From positions 372,001 to 436,000 of the forward strand of contig NZ_PYOD01000001.1 of assembly GCF_003026285.1 (NCBI RefSeq): a stretch of DNA of 64,000 bases, given 5' to 3'. The notes beneath the pieces are model-generated. The model saw nothing but the letters and a program-made list of their open reading frames with translations, had not been told where the DNA came from and searched no databases. Of this stretch, positions 42,931-52,512 are shown one piece after another (position 1 is the first letter of the stretch; the number at the start of each line of letters is the position of its first letter). The position numbers were made by a program, and so were the translations under genes. The DNA is from Photobacterium profundum (GTDB taxonomy: Bacteria > Pseudomonadota > Gammaproteobacteria > Enterobacterales > Vibrionaceae).

Positions 42931-43716
42931 ATGAAACTCTTCTCATGTAAATTTATCACTCTCAAGTGTCACCCTGACCATGTGATGCTAGGTACTGAAC
43001 AACAGATCACCGTGTTCGTTACGTGCAAGTATCAAAAAGAGGTTCGAGAGCTTGCAGAGAGAGAGTTGTCATTTTGGGATCGTGAACATCACCAAGACTA
43101 CAAAATATCGAAAATTGGTACCGCCACAACCACTCAATATAAAAACTACCTATCGGAACGAGAACAGGCTGGTTATAAAAACTATACCGCACAGACTGAA
43201 ATGGATGATCCCGTCTTGTTCTCTTACATAGGGTTGGTACAAGACACGCTTTATCGTCTCGATAATGATTTCGCTGATACCTGCCCTATTGGTATTCGCC
43301 AAGAGATGGCTGAAAAGCTGGAGTGTGCTTTCAATGAACATATCGAGAACACGCCTGATTTTAATATCGATGCAACCAAACGCGAATATCTTGAAATCGA
43401 ATGGGATGATTATGAAGCCGTCCGGCAGACTCTTCTCAACCAACGCTGCTTGCGCGTTCTTCTCCGCGAAGTCGCCCACATCAATACCAAGGGCAGCCAA
43501 CCAGCACTCACGGAACCCGCTAAGCATAAACACACTGACCATCTTGATTATGGCCACTTTGCTGATATTAAGAAGCAACCTAGCCAATACACCACAGATG
43601 TCGCTGCAAATAAGATCCACTTTCTAATGGGTGGCACCGTTGAAATGGATGACATCCGCATGATCGTCAGTTTTATCAAAGACTATCAAGTGCCATACAT
43701 CATGTTCACAAAATAG
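42931..43716 (+). CDS. Early protein of unknown function
   Basis: 261 residues, cytosolic, with mixed alpha/beta content (MKLFSCKFITLKCHPDHVMLGTEQQITVFVTCKYQKEVRELAERELSFWDRE). No domain recognised. Sits in the rightward operon between the small membrane protein and the AlpA-like gene and is probably expressed on induction. Confidence 0.6.
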   Translation: MKLFSCKFITLKCHPDHVMLGTEQQITVFVTCKYQKEVRELAERELSFWDREHHQDYKISKIGTATTTQYKNYLSEREQAGYKNYTAQTEMDDPVLFSYIGLVQDTLYRLDNDFADTCPIGIRQEMAEKLECAFNEHIENTPDFNIDATKREYLEIEWDDYEAVRQTLLNQRCLRVLLREVAHINTKGSQPALTEPAKHKHTDHLDYGHFADIKKQPSQYTTDVAANKIHFLMGGTVEMDDIRMIVSFIKDYQVPYIMFTK

Positions 43717-43726
43717 AAGGTGTCGC

Positions 43727-43918
43727 ATGGGAAAAGGATACATGACGAATGCTCAGATATGCCGTTACTTCCGTATTGAACGAACAACGTTATGGCGCTG
43801 GTGCCGCAGTGGTTACTTCCCAAAACCTGATACCTACGGAACAGTAAAACGTTGGAAGATAGAAACCGTTGAACAGTTTGAGCAAAACAACAAACGCCGC
43901 ACTGATTCGAGGGGCTGA
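43727..43918 (+). CDS. AlpA/MerR-type small DNA-binding protein
   Basis: 63 residues. YMTNAQICRYFRIERTTLWRWCRSGYFPKPDTYGTVKRWKIETVEQFEQ is a classic AlpA/HTH_17 winged helix used by phage regulators and excisionases. AAGGTGTC precedes it. It could regulate integrase or bind att. It ends directly before the next frame. Confidence 0.8.
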   Translation: MGKGYMTNAQICRYFRIERTTLWRWCRSGYFPKPDTYGTVKRWKIETVEQFEQNNKRRTDSRG

Positions 43919-43952
43919 TATGACCACCAGCAATAAAATTGAAGGGACGAAC

Positions 43953-44267
43953 ATGCAACGATTTATCACTGATAGAAAAGCGCTGGCGCAACGTATTCGT
44001 GTAGCAAGAGAGTGCCGAGAGTTAACTCAAGTCAAAATAGCCAAATATTTAGGGCTTGCTCGTCAGACCTACTTGGATATTGAAACCGGCAAAACTGAAC
44101 CGAAAGCGGGCACCCTACTCGCTATCGCTCAGATATTAAAAACGGATTATCGGTTTCTATTAACGGGTGAAAAATATAACGGTGGGATCCCGTTAACCGC
44201 CGATGATGTTAATCAATACTTCGCGAGGAATTGCGGGGATATACATTTGCAGGTAAACCTGAATTAA
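43953..44267 (+). CDS. Xre-type helix-turn-helix regulator
   Basis: 104 residues from ATG 43953, which has GAAGGGA upstream; ATG 43920, joined to the AlpA stop, is an alternative. LAQRIRVARECRELTQVKIAKYLGLARQTYLDIETGKTEPKAGTLLAIAQIL is a typical Cro/CI domain. A second repressor-class protein in the same operon as the excisionase suggests layered control of integration. Confidence 0.8.
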   Translation: MQRFITDRKALAQRIRVARECRELTQVKIAKYLGLARQTYLDIETGKTEPKAGTLLAIAQILKTDYRFLLTGEKYNGGIPLTADDVNQYFARNCGDIHLQVNLN

Positions 44268-44310
44268 CCCGACTTTGGCCAACATATAAAAAGACTCCAT
44301 GAGGTGAGAT

Positions 44311-44568
44311 ATGAATAAGGACATAAAGGAAAGCGACCCACGTGTGATCATTACCCTCCCACAAAGCAAATGGGTAGGCGAAAACATCATTCAAGCCGTT
44401 TATGGACTCACTAGCACGGCCATCACGAATTACCGGTTAAAAGCATGGCAACAAGGTGTCCACTATCGAAAAGTTGGCATTACAGGGGTACCATCAGGCA
44501 GCAAAGCAAAAGTCCTCTACAACATCCATTCGATTAATGAGTGGATAGACGCTTATCCCCAAATGTAA
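44311..44568 (+). CDS. Excisionase (DUF1233-like)
   Basis: 85 residues. VIITLPQSKWVGENIIQAVYGLTSTAITNYRLKAWQQGVHYRKVGITG...YNIHSINEWI resembles the DUF1233/Xis family. Good ribosome site GAGGTGAG. It directly precedes integrase and would bend attL/attR DNA to favour excision. Confidence 0.8.
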   Translation: MNKDIKESDPRVIITLPQSKWVGENIIQAVYGLTSTAITNYRLKAWQQGVHYRKVGITGVPSGSKAKVLYNIHSINEWIDAYPQM

Positions 44569-44579
44569 GAGTAGGATCG

Positions 44580-45815
44580 ATGAAGAAGCTACCTACCGGT
44601 GTCGAGATCCATTCAGGAAAGCTGAGGATCTGGTTCATGTTCAGAGGCAAGCGCTGCAGAGAAAGCCTATATTCTCCGCCAACGCCAAGAAACATCAAAA
44701 TTGCCTTTGAGAAAAGAACCTCGGTTTGTCACGCGATCCGACTGGGTACTTTTGACTATCTGGAATGGTTTCCTCATTCAACCAATCACCAAGATATGGT
44801 CAACATCAACACGCTTACAGTAAAGGGGCTATTCGAGCGATGGTTAACACTCAAAAGAATTGAAGTCACAGAAGCGACGTTAACGAACTACCATAACCGA
44901 CTCAAACAAACGCTGGCTTACCTTGATCCAGAGCTGCTTGTCAGCCACCTGACTCAAGAGCACATCTTAGATCTACGTATGGCCTTATTAAGTACGTGTT
45001 CGGCCTCAACGGTAAACACCTACATGCGAACAATAAAAGGGGTGCTGAGCTTTGCCATTACAAATGAATACTGCAGCCCTCGAGTAATAAGCGGTATCAA
45101 AGATTTAAAGCAATCCAAGTCGCCCCCTACGCCCCTTAGCCGTGATGAATTTTTTCGGCTTATCGAGGCCTGTAAAAATGAGCAGGATAAACACTTATGG
45201 GCATTAGCCGTTTACACAGGGTTACGACACGGCGAATTAATGGCGCTTGCGTGGGAAGATATTGATCTCAATAAAGGCCTTATTTATGTAAAACGTAATT
45301 TAACGTTAAAAGGTATTTTTAAATTACCTAAAACCACAGCGGGTGAAAGGGTAATTAATTTATTAGATCCCGCGATTAAAGCGTTAATAAAACAAAAACC
45401 TTTAACTTATATGATGTTGCCGGAAAGTATTACGGTTCAACAACGAGAGCATGGGAAAATAGAAATAGAAACCGTGCACTTTATTTTCTCTCCCCGTGTT
45501 ACTGCTACAAAAGAAACGAAAAGTTATTACTTTCATACTAGTATTCATGATAAGTGGACGGCAGCGATAAGACGTGCAAGAATCGCCTACCGAAAACCCT
45601 ATCAGACCCGACATACGTTTGCTTGTTGGATGTTATCTGCGGGTGCGAACCCTACATTTATAGCAAAACAAATGGGACATTCTAGTGCTAAAGAAATATA
45701 TCAAACGTACGGAGATTGGGTTAGCGAGCATACCCAAAATCAGCTTGATGTACTGAACAAAAAATACGGCGAGAATGCCCCCAATATGCCCCTAAAAACT
45801 AACAAGTTAATGTAA
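44580..45815 (+). CDS. int: Phage integrase, tyrosine recombinase
   Basis: 411 residues from ATG 44580; an in-frame start at 44541 overlaps the excisionase. N-terminal arm-binding domain (Arm-DNA-bind: [23 protein letters not shown]), SAM-like core-binding domain, then catalytic residues: Arg in [22 protein letters not shown], His-x-x-Arg in [12 protein letters not shown], Gly-His in MGHSS and Tyr in IYQTYGDW. It joins phage and ygiQ attachment sites. The last codons encode NAPNMPLK and coincide with a GCCCCCA repeat pair. The stop is 4 bases from the ygiQ start. Confidence 0.95.
   Translation: MKKLPTGVEIHSGKLRIWFMFRGKRCRESLYSPPTPRNIKIAFEKRTSVCHAIRLGTFDYLEWFPHSTNHQDMVNINTLTVKGLFERWLTLKRIEVTEATLTNYHNRLKQTLAYLDPELLVSHLTQEHILDLRMALLSTCSASTVNTYMRTIKGVLSFAITNEYCSPRVISGIKDLKQSKSPPTPLSRDEFFRLIEACKNEQDKHLWALAVYTGLRHGELMALAWEDIDLNKGLIYVKRNLTLKGIFKLPKTTAGERVINLLDPAIKALIKQKPLTYMMLPESITVQQREHGKIEIETVHFIFSPRVTATKETKSYYFHTSIHDKWTAAIRRARIAYRKPYQTRHTFACWMLSAGANPTFIAKQMGHSSAKEIYQTYGDWVSEHTQNQLDVLNKKYGENAPNMPLKTNKLM
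45777..45793 (+). repeat. GCCCCC repeat pair at the right phage end, putative arm site
   Basis: GCCCCCA at 45777 and GCCCCTA at 45788, 11 bp apart, inside the last integrase codons. Matches the pairs at 1573-1630 at the left end in sequence and period. Confidence 0.6.
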
Positions 45816-45819
45816 CCCA

Positions 45820-48213
45820 ATGAATTTAATGAAGATAAACGAATACCCTAAATACTGGGCAGAGTGCTACGGAATTGCACCCTTCTTGCCGACCACACGT
45901 AAAGAAATGGATGCACTCGGCTGGGATAGCTGCGACATTATTATCGTGACTGGTGATGCGTACGTAGACCACCCAAGTTTCGGCATGGCGGTTATCGGCC
46001 GCTTGCTCGAATCTCAGGGTTTTCGTGTCGGTATTATTTCTCAGCCTAAATGGGATAATAAAGATGCCTTCATGGAACTTGGTCAACCGAATCTATTCTT
46101 TGGTCTGACTGCTGGTAACATGGATTCCATGATCAACCGTTACACAGCTGATCGTAAATTACGTCATGATGACGCCTACACACCGAACAACGAAGGCGGT
46201 AAACGCCCTGATCGTGCGGTTCTTGTGTATTCTCAACGTTGTCGTGAAGCGTATAAAGAAACACCGATTGTACTTGGTGGTATTGAAGCGAGCCTACGTC
46301 GCTTAACACACTACGACTATTGGTCTGATAAAGTGCGTCGCTCTGTTATTGTCGATGCAAAAGCTGACATTCTTCTTTTTGGTAATGCTGAACGCGCCTT
46401 GGTAGAGGTCGCTCACCGTATTGCTAAAGGCGAACAACTAGAAGATATGAAGAATATCCCTGGTACCGCCGTTATCATTAAAGAAATTCCTGAGCGCTTT
46501 AGAGAAATAGATTCTTCTCGTATAGAAAAACCTGGCAAAGCAATGCCAATGATCAATCCTTACGCGACAGAAGAAGAATGTAAAACCAAGCAAGAAGATG
46601 AAGTAAAAGTAGAACCCGTTGCCAAGCCTATCGTTGTAACGGCTTCTCGCCATGATCCAAAAAATACTTATATACGTTTACCTTCGTATGAAAAGTTATG
46701 TAATGACCGTATTCTGTATGCACACGCAAGCCGAGTAATGCACCTAGAAGCCAACCCGTATTCATCTCGTGCTTTGGCTCAAAAACACGGCGATCGTGAA
46801 CTATGGATAAATACCCCCCCTATTCCGTTAACCACTGAAGAAATGGACTTTGTGTTTGGCTTGCCTTTCGCACGTGTACCTCACCCTTCATACGGTAAAG
46901 CGAAAATTCCAGCTTACGACATGATCAAGACGTCTGTGAATATCATGCGTGGTTGTTTTGGTGGTTGTAGCTTCTGTTCAATTACCGAGCATGAAGGGCG
47001 TATTATTCAAAACCGCTCTCAAGAATCGATTATTGATGAGCTAAAAGACATACGCGATAAAGTACCTGGTTTCACTGGTACTATTTCAGATCTTGGTGGC
47101 CCAACAGCAAACATGTACCGTTTAGGCTGTTCAGATCCTAAAGCGGAAATTAACTGCCGTCGTCCATCTTGTATCTTCCCTAAGATCTGTGAAAAGCTGA
47201 ATACTGATCATAAACATACTATCGATCTTTATCGTGAAGCTCGCAAAGTTGATGGCATTAAAAAGGTATTGATTGCATCGGGTGTGCGTTACGACTTAGC
47301 GGTTGAATCGCCTGAGTACGTGCGTGAACTTGTAACTCACCACGTAGGTGGTTACTTAAAGATTGCGCCTGAACACACAGAGAAAGGCACCCTCGACCTG
47401 ATGATGAAACCAGGTATGGGCACATACGATCGTTTTAAGAATATGTTCGAGAAGTACAGTAAAGATGCAGGTAAGAAACAATACCTAATCCCTTACTTTA
47501 TTTCAGCGCACCCAGGTTCAACTAACGAAGATATGTTGAACTTAGCATTGTGGCTAAAAAAATATGAATATGAGTGTGATCAGGTTCAGAACTTCTATCC
47601 GTCACCGATGTGTAATGCAACCTCTATGTATCACTCTGAAACTAACCCGCTAAAGCGTGTTAAGTATAAGAAACGTGAGGAATTATTCGTTGCAAAAGGT
47701 GAACGTGAACGTCGTGTGCATAAAGCCCTATTACGTTACCACGATCCACTTAACTGGCCGCTTATTCGTGAAACGCTAATTTCTATGGGTAAGAAATACC
47801 TTATTGGTGATCGCGCCAATTGTTTAGTACCTGAAGAAGGTTCTGAGCAAGAAACGCAGCTAACACCAGCGCAACGCCGCCAATCAGGTCGTCATGGTGC
47901 AAAACGCTTTGCAACCAAGCACCCGAATCAGCCAGATATCCGTAAAGATGGTAAACGTCCGTCAGGCAACCGCCCGACCACGGGTAACCGACCAAATGGG
48001 AATACCCAGTCAAACGGTAAGCCTGCAGGTAAAGCTGGCACTAAACCTGGAAATAAGCCAGGTTCAAGAAGCCAAGGAAGTGATGCTGGTAATTACTCTG
48101 CATCTGCTAATGGTAAACCTTCAGGTAACCGCCCAAGCAAACCAGGGAAGCCAACCTCGACTCGTCAAGGTCAAGGTGGAAAACCTAACCGAAGCAGAGT
48201 AAAAGCAAAATAA
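45820..48213 (+). CDS. ygiQ: YgiQ-family radical SAM protein with phage-derived start
   Basis: 797 residues. It has the UPF0313/YgiQ architecture: an N-terminal region ([10 protein letters not shown]...[21 protein letters not shown]), a radical SAM core with GCFGGCSFC (near 379-386), then [12 protein letters not shown]. The C-terminal tail from about 690 is Gly/Asn/Lys/Pro repeats. The reaction is unknown; an Fe-S cluster and S-adenosylmethionine are expected. The first about 11 codons come from the prophage. No good ribosome site precedes ATG 45820, but the integrase stop is 4 bases before it, so translation may be coupled. Confidence 0.93.
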   Translation: MNLMKINEYPKYWAECYGIAPFLPTTRKEMDALGWDSCDIIIVTGDAYVDHPSFGMAVIGRLLESQGFRVGIISQPKWDNKDAFMELGQPNLFFGLTAGNMDSMINRYTADRKLRHDDAYTPNNEGGKRPDRAVLVYSQRCREAYKETPIVLGGIEASLRRLTHYDYWSDKVRRSVIVDAKADILLFGNAERALVEVAHRIAKGEQLEDMKNIPGTAVIIKEIPERFREIDSSRIEKPGKAMPMINPYATEEECKTKQEDEVKVEPVAKPIVVTASRHDPKNTYIRLPSYEKLCNDRILYAHASRVMHLEANPYSSRALAQKHGDRELWINTPPIPLTTEEMDFVFGLPFARVPHPSYGKAKIPAYDMIKTSVNIMRGCFGGCSFCSITEHEGRIIQNRSQESIIDELKDIRDKVPGFTGTISDLGGPTANMYRLGCSDPKAEINCRRPSCIFPKICEKLNTDHKHTIDLYREARKVDGIKKVLIASGVRYDLAVESPEYVRELVTHHVGGYLKIAPEHTEKGTLDLMMKPGMGTYDRFKNMFEKYSKDAGKKQYLIPYFISAHPGSTNEDMLNLALWLKKYEYECDQVQNFYPSPMCNATSMYHSETNPLKRVKYKKREELFVAKGERERRVHKALLRYHDPLNWPLIRETLISMGKKYLIGDRANCLVPEEGSEQETQLTPAQRRQSGRHGAKRFATKHPNQPDIRKDGKRPSGNRPTTGNRPNGNTQSNGKPAGKAGTKPGNKPGSRSQGSDAGNYSASANGKPSGNRPSKPGKPTSTRQGQGGKPNRSRVKAK
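45853..45862 (+). other. attR core
   Basis: TACTGGGCAG, identical to the left core at 1452-1461, within the YPKYWA codons of ygiQ, 12 codons after its phage-supplied start. Confidence 0.75.
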
Positions 48214-48224
48214 CTGTTTAAGTG

Positions 48225-48250
48225 GGCGCTGAAAATTCAGCGCCTTTTTT
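48225..48250 (+). terminator. Terminator of ygiQ
   Basis: GGCGCTGAA (48225-48233) pairs perfectly with TTCAGCGCC (48236-48244) and is followed by six T. Confidence 0.92.
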
Positions 48251-48405
48251 GTACCGTTATTTATAAGCTTTCGTTTTTACTAATTAATTTGACATTATTC
48301 GAACAACACTTAACTCACTGTTATATTAAGATGCTATAAATAAAATACTGACTATCAACGCCCTCTCTTTTTGTTGTTAGTTAACTGACATCGAAAGGAC
48401 TCTCT

Positions 48406-49401
48406 GTGACTCATTACTACATTTTATGCCTGCTCAGCCTTCTTTTTGCCCTCTCTTTCAATGCATTTGCAGAACAACCTATCAGTTACAATGAGTGCCT
48501 CCTCAATGCTGTAAAATATCACGATCATGAATTAACACTGGGTGAAGTAAGATCAAAATGTAAAACAGAGGCGGAGCTCGCTAAAAACGAACAAGATTTA
48601 CTGTCTGAACGGATGGCAAATGAACGTAAAAACGCATTCAACCCCTATGTAATTACGCCTCATAGAATGAATTACATCTTACCTGTAACGTATACCAACG
48701 ATGTAAACAAAGACGCTTATGCAAAAACAGGTTGGGAGGACAGCCTTAAAGATGTCGAAGCTAAATTTCAGATCAGCTTTAAAGTACCATTGAATTACGA
48801 CAGCATGTTTATCGAAGGCGACGGGTTGTTTTTTGGCATTACATTAAAATCTTGGTGGCAGGTATACGCCGATGATATTTCTAGCCCATTCAGAGAAACA
48901 AACTATCGACCTGAAATGTTCTACTTTGCACCAACGCCATGGACACCATTAGAAGGTAATACATGGGTCGCATTTGGTATTGAACATGAATCTAACGGCC
49001 GCAGCCAAGAGTTATCGCGTAGTTGGAATCGTATTTACACCGATTTTGTTTTTGAAAAGAATAATTTTGCTTTATCTTTGCGCCCTTGGTGGCGTATACC
49101 TGAAGATGAAAAAGAAACACCAGAAAGTGCAGATGGTGATGATAACCCTGATATCGAAGATTATATGGGACACTTTGAATTATCCTCAGCCTATCGCTGG
49201 GATGATTACGAATTCACCTTCTTAGGCCGTCAGAATTTCAGTGAACACAAGGGCTATGCTGAGCTCGGTTTAACATTTCCATTATGGGGACGTTTACGTG
49301 GATATGCACAATACACAACGGGGTACGGGGAAAGTCTAATAGACTATAACCACAACCAACAACGCATTGGTGTGGGAATTGCGTTAACTGATATGTTATA
49401 A
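48406..49401 (+). CDS. pldA: Outer-membrane phospholipase A (OMPLA)
   Basis: 331 residues from GTG 48406 with AAAGGA upstream. The signal peptide (MTHYYILCLLSLLFALSFNAFA) is followed by a Vibrio-type N-terminal extension (ECLLNAVKYHDHELTLGEVRSKCKTEAELAKNEQ) and a 12-strand barrel. FGIEHESNGRSQELSRSWNRIYT carries the catalytic His, Ser and Asn of the PldA family. It hydrolyses outer-membrane phospholipids on membrane damage, with calcium and dimerisation. Ends in aromatic/hydrophobic residues. Confidence 0.93.
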   Translation: MTHYYILCLLSLLFALSFNAFAEQPISYNECLLNAVKYHDHELTLGEVRSKCKTEAELAKNEQDLLSERMANERKNAFNPYVITPHRMNYILPVTYTNDVNKDAYAKTGWEDSLKDVEAKFQISFKVPLNYDSMFIEGDGLFFGITLKSWWQVYADDISSPFRETNYRPEMFYFAPTPWTPLEGNTWVAFGIEHESNGRSQELSRSWNRIYTDFVFEKNNFALSLRPWWRIPEDEKETPESADGDDNPDIEDYMGHFELSSAYRWDDYEFTFLGRQNFSEHKGYAELGLTFPLWGRLRGYAQYTTGYGESLIDYNHNQQRIGVGIALTDML

Positions 49402-49432
49402 AACATGATGCTATAACACAGAATAATTTACA

Positions 49433-49522
49433 GGGTCTCGTCCTAAAATACGTTGACGATTTTAATGAAAGGCTAAGCAATCTCGAGACACCCTTTTTAC
49501 GAAAGTTACGAGGAGCTTAGCC
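49433..49522. repeat. Interlocking inverted repeats, possible insertion-sequence remnant
   Basis: GGGTCTCG (49433-49440) matches CGAGACACCC (49484-49493) and GGCTAAGC (49471-49478) matches GCTTAGCC (49515-49522). The GTCCTAAAATACGTTGAC text between resembles ends of Vibrionaceae insertion sequences as I recall them, but no transposase is present. The remaining 49402-49581 has no gene. Confidence 0.35.
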
Positions 49523-49581
49523 ATATACCCAAGCTACCGGGCTGGAAACCGTGTACCTGTTTTGTAAATAATATAAAGATA

Positions 49582-49737
49582 TTATCGGAACAGCTCTGCA
49601 CCCATGAATAAAACAATCGCACCAGCTGCAATAGCAGCTAACCCGATAAAGATTTTTTTCTGAATCTTTTCATCAAGGTACTTAGTCGCTAACAAGGCGA
49701 GAGCAAGTAACCCAATAATCACGCCGATCTTCAACAT
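49582..49737 (-). CDS. Small two-helix membrane protein
   Basis: 51 residues, MLKIGVIIGLLALALLATKYL, a charged hinge DEKIQKKI, then FIGLAAIAAGAIVLFMGAELF. AGGGGG lies 8 bases before ATG, a strong ribosome site. Two short helices predict a hairpin in the inner membrane. Function unknown. Confidence 0.65.
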   Translation of the reverse strand: MLKIGVIIGLLALALLATKYLDEKIQKKIFIGLAAIAAGAIVLFMGAELFR

Positions 49738-49886
49738 AGTATCAGCCCCCTAAAAACGGATAAGTCATCTTAGCACAGTACTAACTTATTCATTTAAGGG
49801 TATATTTATTATGAGTGACGAAGCAGGTTAATGATTAAAAAGTGCCACCATTAAGCAATAAGTAGCACTATATCCAAGCGAATAAA

Positions 49887-50627
49887 TTAAATCTCAAACA
49901 TCTGGTAATCTTTCAATTCAGGAATAGCTTTATGCAGTTCTTGCTCTTCTTGAGCCAGCCCTTTAATCGAACCACACAGGTCATCAGCTTTCACTGCCAT
50001 TTCACCTGACCTTGCTTTTATACGCTCTTCAATACGTTGTTTTAGATCGGAGAATTTAGTTTGAAGCTCAGTGAAGTTAATTTCGCCATCTTTCATCTCA
50101 TCAGATAACGCAGCAAATAAGCTCGACATGGATTCAACACTGACGTGTTTCATCGCTTCATCAAATTCTGTTTTCCAACTTTCATCTACATCAGCAAACA
50201 TATCGGCTGGCATCACAAATTCATCGTTTTTGTAAAATTTATCTTGTGCTTTTTGACCATATTCATCAATCAATGCTTCAACATTGGCAAATGACTCTTT
50301 TGAATCAAAACTCGATGAAACTTCATCAAGAACATCAGTGGCAATACTCACACCATCACTGGCAATGTCAGCCATTTTCGGGAGGTACTCTTTAACGCCA
50401 TTGCTGTAAGCTTCCAGAGCCTGACGCTGCATGGCATTTAAATCCAATTGCTTACCATTGATAAATACATTGTTATCTTCATCAATCATGACTTTCGGTT
50501 GGCCACTCTGATAGACAGATACGTCGCCATTCTTGATGTGAATTTCATTGGTTACATCGACAGGACAGCTTTGCGCAAATACGGCCGTTGAGCTCAATAA
50601 CAACCCACCAATCAAAATACTTTTCAT
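49887..50627 (-). CDS. yggN: Periplasmic YggN-like protein (DUF2884)
   Basis: 246 residues with signal peptide MKSILIGGLLLSSTAVFAQS. It continues with the family text CPVDVTNEIHIKNGDVSVYQSGQPKVMIDEDNNVFINGKQLDLNAMQRQALEAYSNGVKEYLP. The rest is helical and acidic and ends CGSIKGLAQEEQELHKAIPELKDYQMF. Exported and soluble or loosely membrane-bound. The role is unknown for the whole family. Confidence 0.8.
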   Translation of the reverse strand: MKSILIGGLLLSSTAVFAQSCPVDVTNEIHIKNGDVSVYQSGQPKVMIDEDNNVFINGKQLDLNAMQRQALEAYSNGVKEYLPKMADIASDGVSIATDVLDEVSSSFDSKESFANVEALIDEYGQKAQDKFYKNDEFVMPADMFADVDESWKTEFDEAMKHVSVESMSSLFAALSDEMKDGEINFTELQTKFSDLKQRIEERIKARSGEMAVKADDLCGSIKGLAQEEQELHKAIPELKDYQMFEI

Positions 50628-50817
50628 GATTCTTCTCTCTTATTATCTCTGCCGCTTAAGACAATTAAATACAAATTTGTACCCACTTTATTTCACCTTG
50701 AGCATGAATGCATATAAATAAACATTCTCTGGCTACTTTTCAGCACTATTCAGCAACGGTTTACATAAACAAGGCTACTATACATACAATCATATTATTC
50801 ACCATGGTAATACAAAC

Positions 50818-51069
50818 ATGCTCAAAAAATTATTACTCATTGCCTTTACTCTACTGCCTATATCATACGCTCAAGCGGATGTTTCAATCTCAGGTGATGG
50901 TTTTGAATTGAGTAAAGACTGCCTAAAACTGGAATCGGATAATATTAAAATTAACTCTGAAGATTGTTCTGATGGGAAAGGAAAAAGCAAGGGTGACAAG
51001 AAAAATAGCAGTGTCCACGGTGATAACAACCCAGGGAAAGGCAATAAAGACAAAAAAGAAAAGAAGTAA
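50818..51069 (+). CDS. Small secreted Lys-rich protein
   Basis: 83 residues: signal peptide MLKKLLLIAFTLLPISYAQA, then DVSISGDGFELSKDCLKLESDNIKINSEDC with two cysteines, and a basic, disordered tail of Lys/Gly/Asp. No family recognised. Alone between yggN-like and NYN genes. Confidence 0.6.
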   Translation: MLKKLLLIAFTLLPISYAQADVSISGDGFELSKDCLKLESDNIKINSEDCSDGKGKSKGDKKNSSVHGDNNPGKGNKDKKEKK

Positions 51070-51194
51070 TCATAGTCGCAAGCTAACTCTTGGAACCTTA
51101 TGTAGCAGAGCAGCTAAGAGTTCGCTTGAATTTTTATGTAATTCACGTCAACATGGTACAGCATATTCTTAATTAACCTAAAATCAGGATTATT

Positions 51195-51674
51195 GTGGAA
51201 AAAGTTGCCATTTTCGTTGATGTTCAAAACATCTATTACACCGTAAAAGATAAGTATAAGTGTAATTTTGATTACAATGCCTTTTGGGCTGAAGCGACAC
51301 AAGGTCGTGAAGTAGTTGCAGCTTATGCTTATGCTATTCATCGAGGTGATGAAAAGCAGGGTCAATTCCAAAATATTCTTCGTGGTATCGGTTTTGAAGT
51401 AAAACTTAAACCCTTTATTCAGCGTAGCGATGGTTCAGCTAAAGGTGATTGGGATGTTGGTATCACACTTGATGTGATTGAGCATGCTGGCGATGTTGAT
51501 CGTGTGATTTTACTTTCTGGCGACGGCGATTTTGATCTACTCGTCGATAAAGTACAAACCAAGTATGGGGTTGATGTTGAAGTTTACGGCGTGCCTGGAC
51601 TAACAGCGACGTCACTGATTAACACTGCACATTATTACCGTGAGATCGAAAGCACACTATTGCTAGGTCGCTAA
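51195..51674 (+). CDS. NYN-domain protein (LabA/DUF88 type)
   Basis: 159 residues from GTG 51195. IFVDVQNIYY, KGDWDVGITLDVIEHAG and ILLSGDGDFDLLVDKVQ hold the conserved acidic residues of the PIN-like NYN nuclease fold, predicted to bind Mg and cut or process RNA. Single domain, full length for the family. Substrate unknown. Confidence 0.88.
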   Translation: MEKVAIFVDVQNIYYTVKDKYKCNFDYNAFWAEATQGREVVAAYAYAIHRGDEKQGQFQNILRGIGFEVKLKPFIQRSDGSAKGDWDVGITLDVIEHAGDVDRVILLSGDGDFDLLVDKVQTKYGVDVEVYGVPGLTATSLINTAHYYREIESTLLLGR

Positions 51675-51797
51675 TTTTCGTTCAATGTGCATTAGCATTC
51701 AAAACTAGTGTTAAAATGATGATTCAACTGTGTATCTTGGTTGAATCATCATCATTTAATAGCCAACGAACCCCATAAACTACTCGTTTATTTACCA

Positions 51798-52499
51798 TCA
51801 GCTGGTTGAACTGATAGAAGCATCGTGATTATTGTCATCCGGCATTGGTTGCTTATCTAAGACTAGTTGTTGAATAGCTTCATAAGTCATTTTCAATGGC
51901 ACAATAATAAAATATATAGAAACAATAATAACCATTACAGGGTCAGCATACACTGCATACGATTGATATTCCGTTAGCGATAAAACCTTCGCAAAAACAA
52001 AACCAATCATTACTGCGATACTTATCACAGTGTCCATTAACCATTGCTTTGCTTCTGCATCCACTAAACCTGAATTCGCACGCTTACCCTTTTTGATCAA
52101 AAGCCAATAAGCACCAATACAACCTAGAACATTAATAACACCAAAAATAAGTGCCACACCAGTATTCACATCGCGACCCCCATTCAATATTGCTTCAACG
52201 GCTGATGCAAAAGAAATACAGCACATTAGCGTTATCACTCCCCCTTTGAAAGCGATAACCATTGGCTCTACTTTGGTAATATTGATAGCTGAAGGATTCT
52301 TTCTCGGCTTATGTATATAAGATGCCGCAGCAACCGATACTAAGGTAAGAAAAAGGCTAACCAACGAGTAAGCCCCGTCAAATATGATGACTAAAGAGCC
52401 AATCCATGCCCCTAAACTAATTCCCATAACCGCAAATAACAGCGCAAAAAGAGTCGAAAAGTGAAGAAGCTTACGTTCAAGCTGAATATTACGGGTCAT
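51798..52499 (-). CDS. Cation diffusion facilitator-like transporter, short
   Basis: 233 residues with about six membrane helices. The IIFDGAYSLVS and DAEAKQWLMD stretches correspond to metal-site helices II and V of CDF antiporters, with Asp kept but the usual His of HxxxD replaced. The C-terminal cytosolic domain of typical CDF proteins is absent. It probably moves a divalent cation against protons; the metal cannot be told. Divergent from the LysR gene, with repeated palindromes between them. Confidence 0.75.
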   Translation of the reverse strand: MTRNIQLERKLLHFSTLFALLFAVMGISLGAWIGSLVIIFDGAYSLVSLFLTLVSVAAASYIHKPRKNPSAINITKVEPMVIAFKGGVITLMCCISFASAVEAILNGGRDVNTGVALIFGVINVLGCIGAYWLLIKKGKRANSGLVDAEAKQWLMDTVISIAVMIGFVFAKVLSLTEYQSYAVYADPVMVIIVSIYFIIVPLKMTYEAIQQLVLDKQPMPDDNNHDASISSTS

Positions 52500-52512
52500 A
52501 AATCCTCCTTTA

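Larger units (their letters stand above)
1452..45862. mobile_element. Lambda/HK97-like siphovirus prophage integrated in ygiQ
   Basis: About 44.4 kb bounded by the shared 10-bp core TACTGGGCAG (1452-1461 and 45853-45862) inside the YPKYWA codons of ygiQ. It contains packaging, head, tail, lysis, replication, repressor, excisionase and integrase genes in an order typical of temperate siphoviruses. The structural genes look intact, so the element may be functional. The 23.5-39.4 kb belt is enriched in cargo genes unrelated to phage growth. The exact crossover within the core cannot be placed from one sequence. Confidence 0.9.

Noticed and set aside
44541..44579. Integrase start at 44541
   Set aside because: It would overlap the excisionase gene by 28 bp and add residues not expected before the arm-binding domain.
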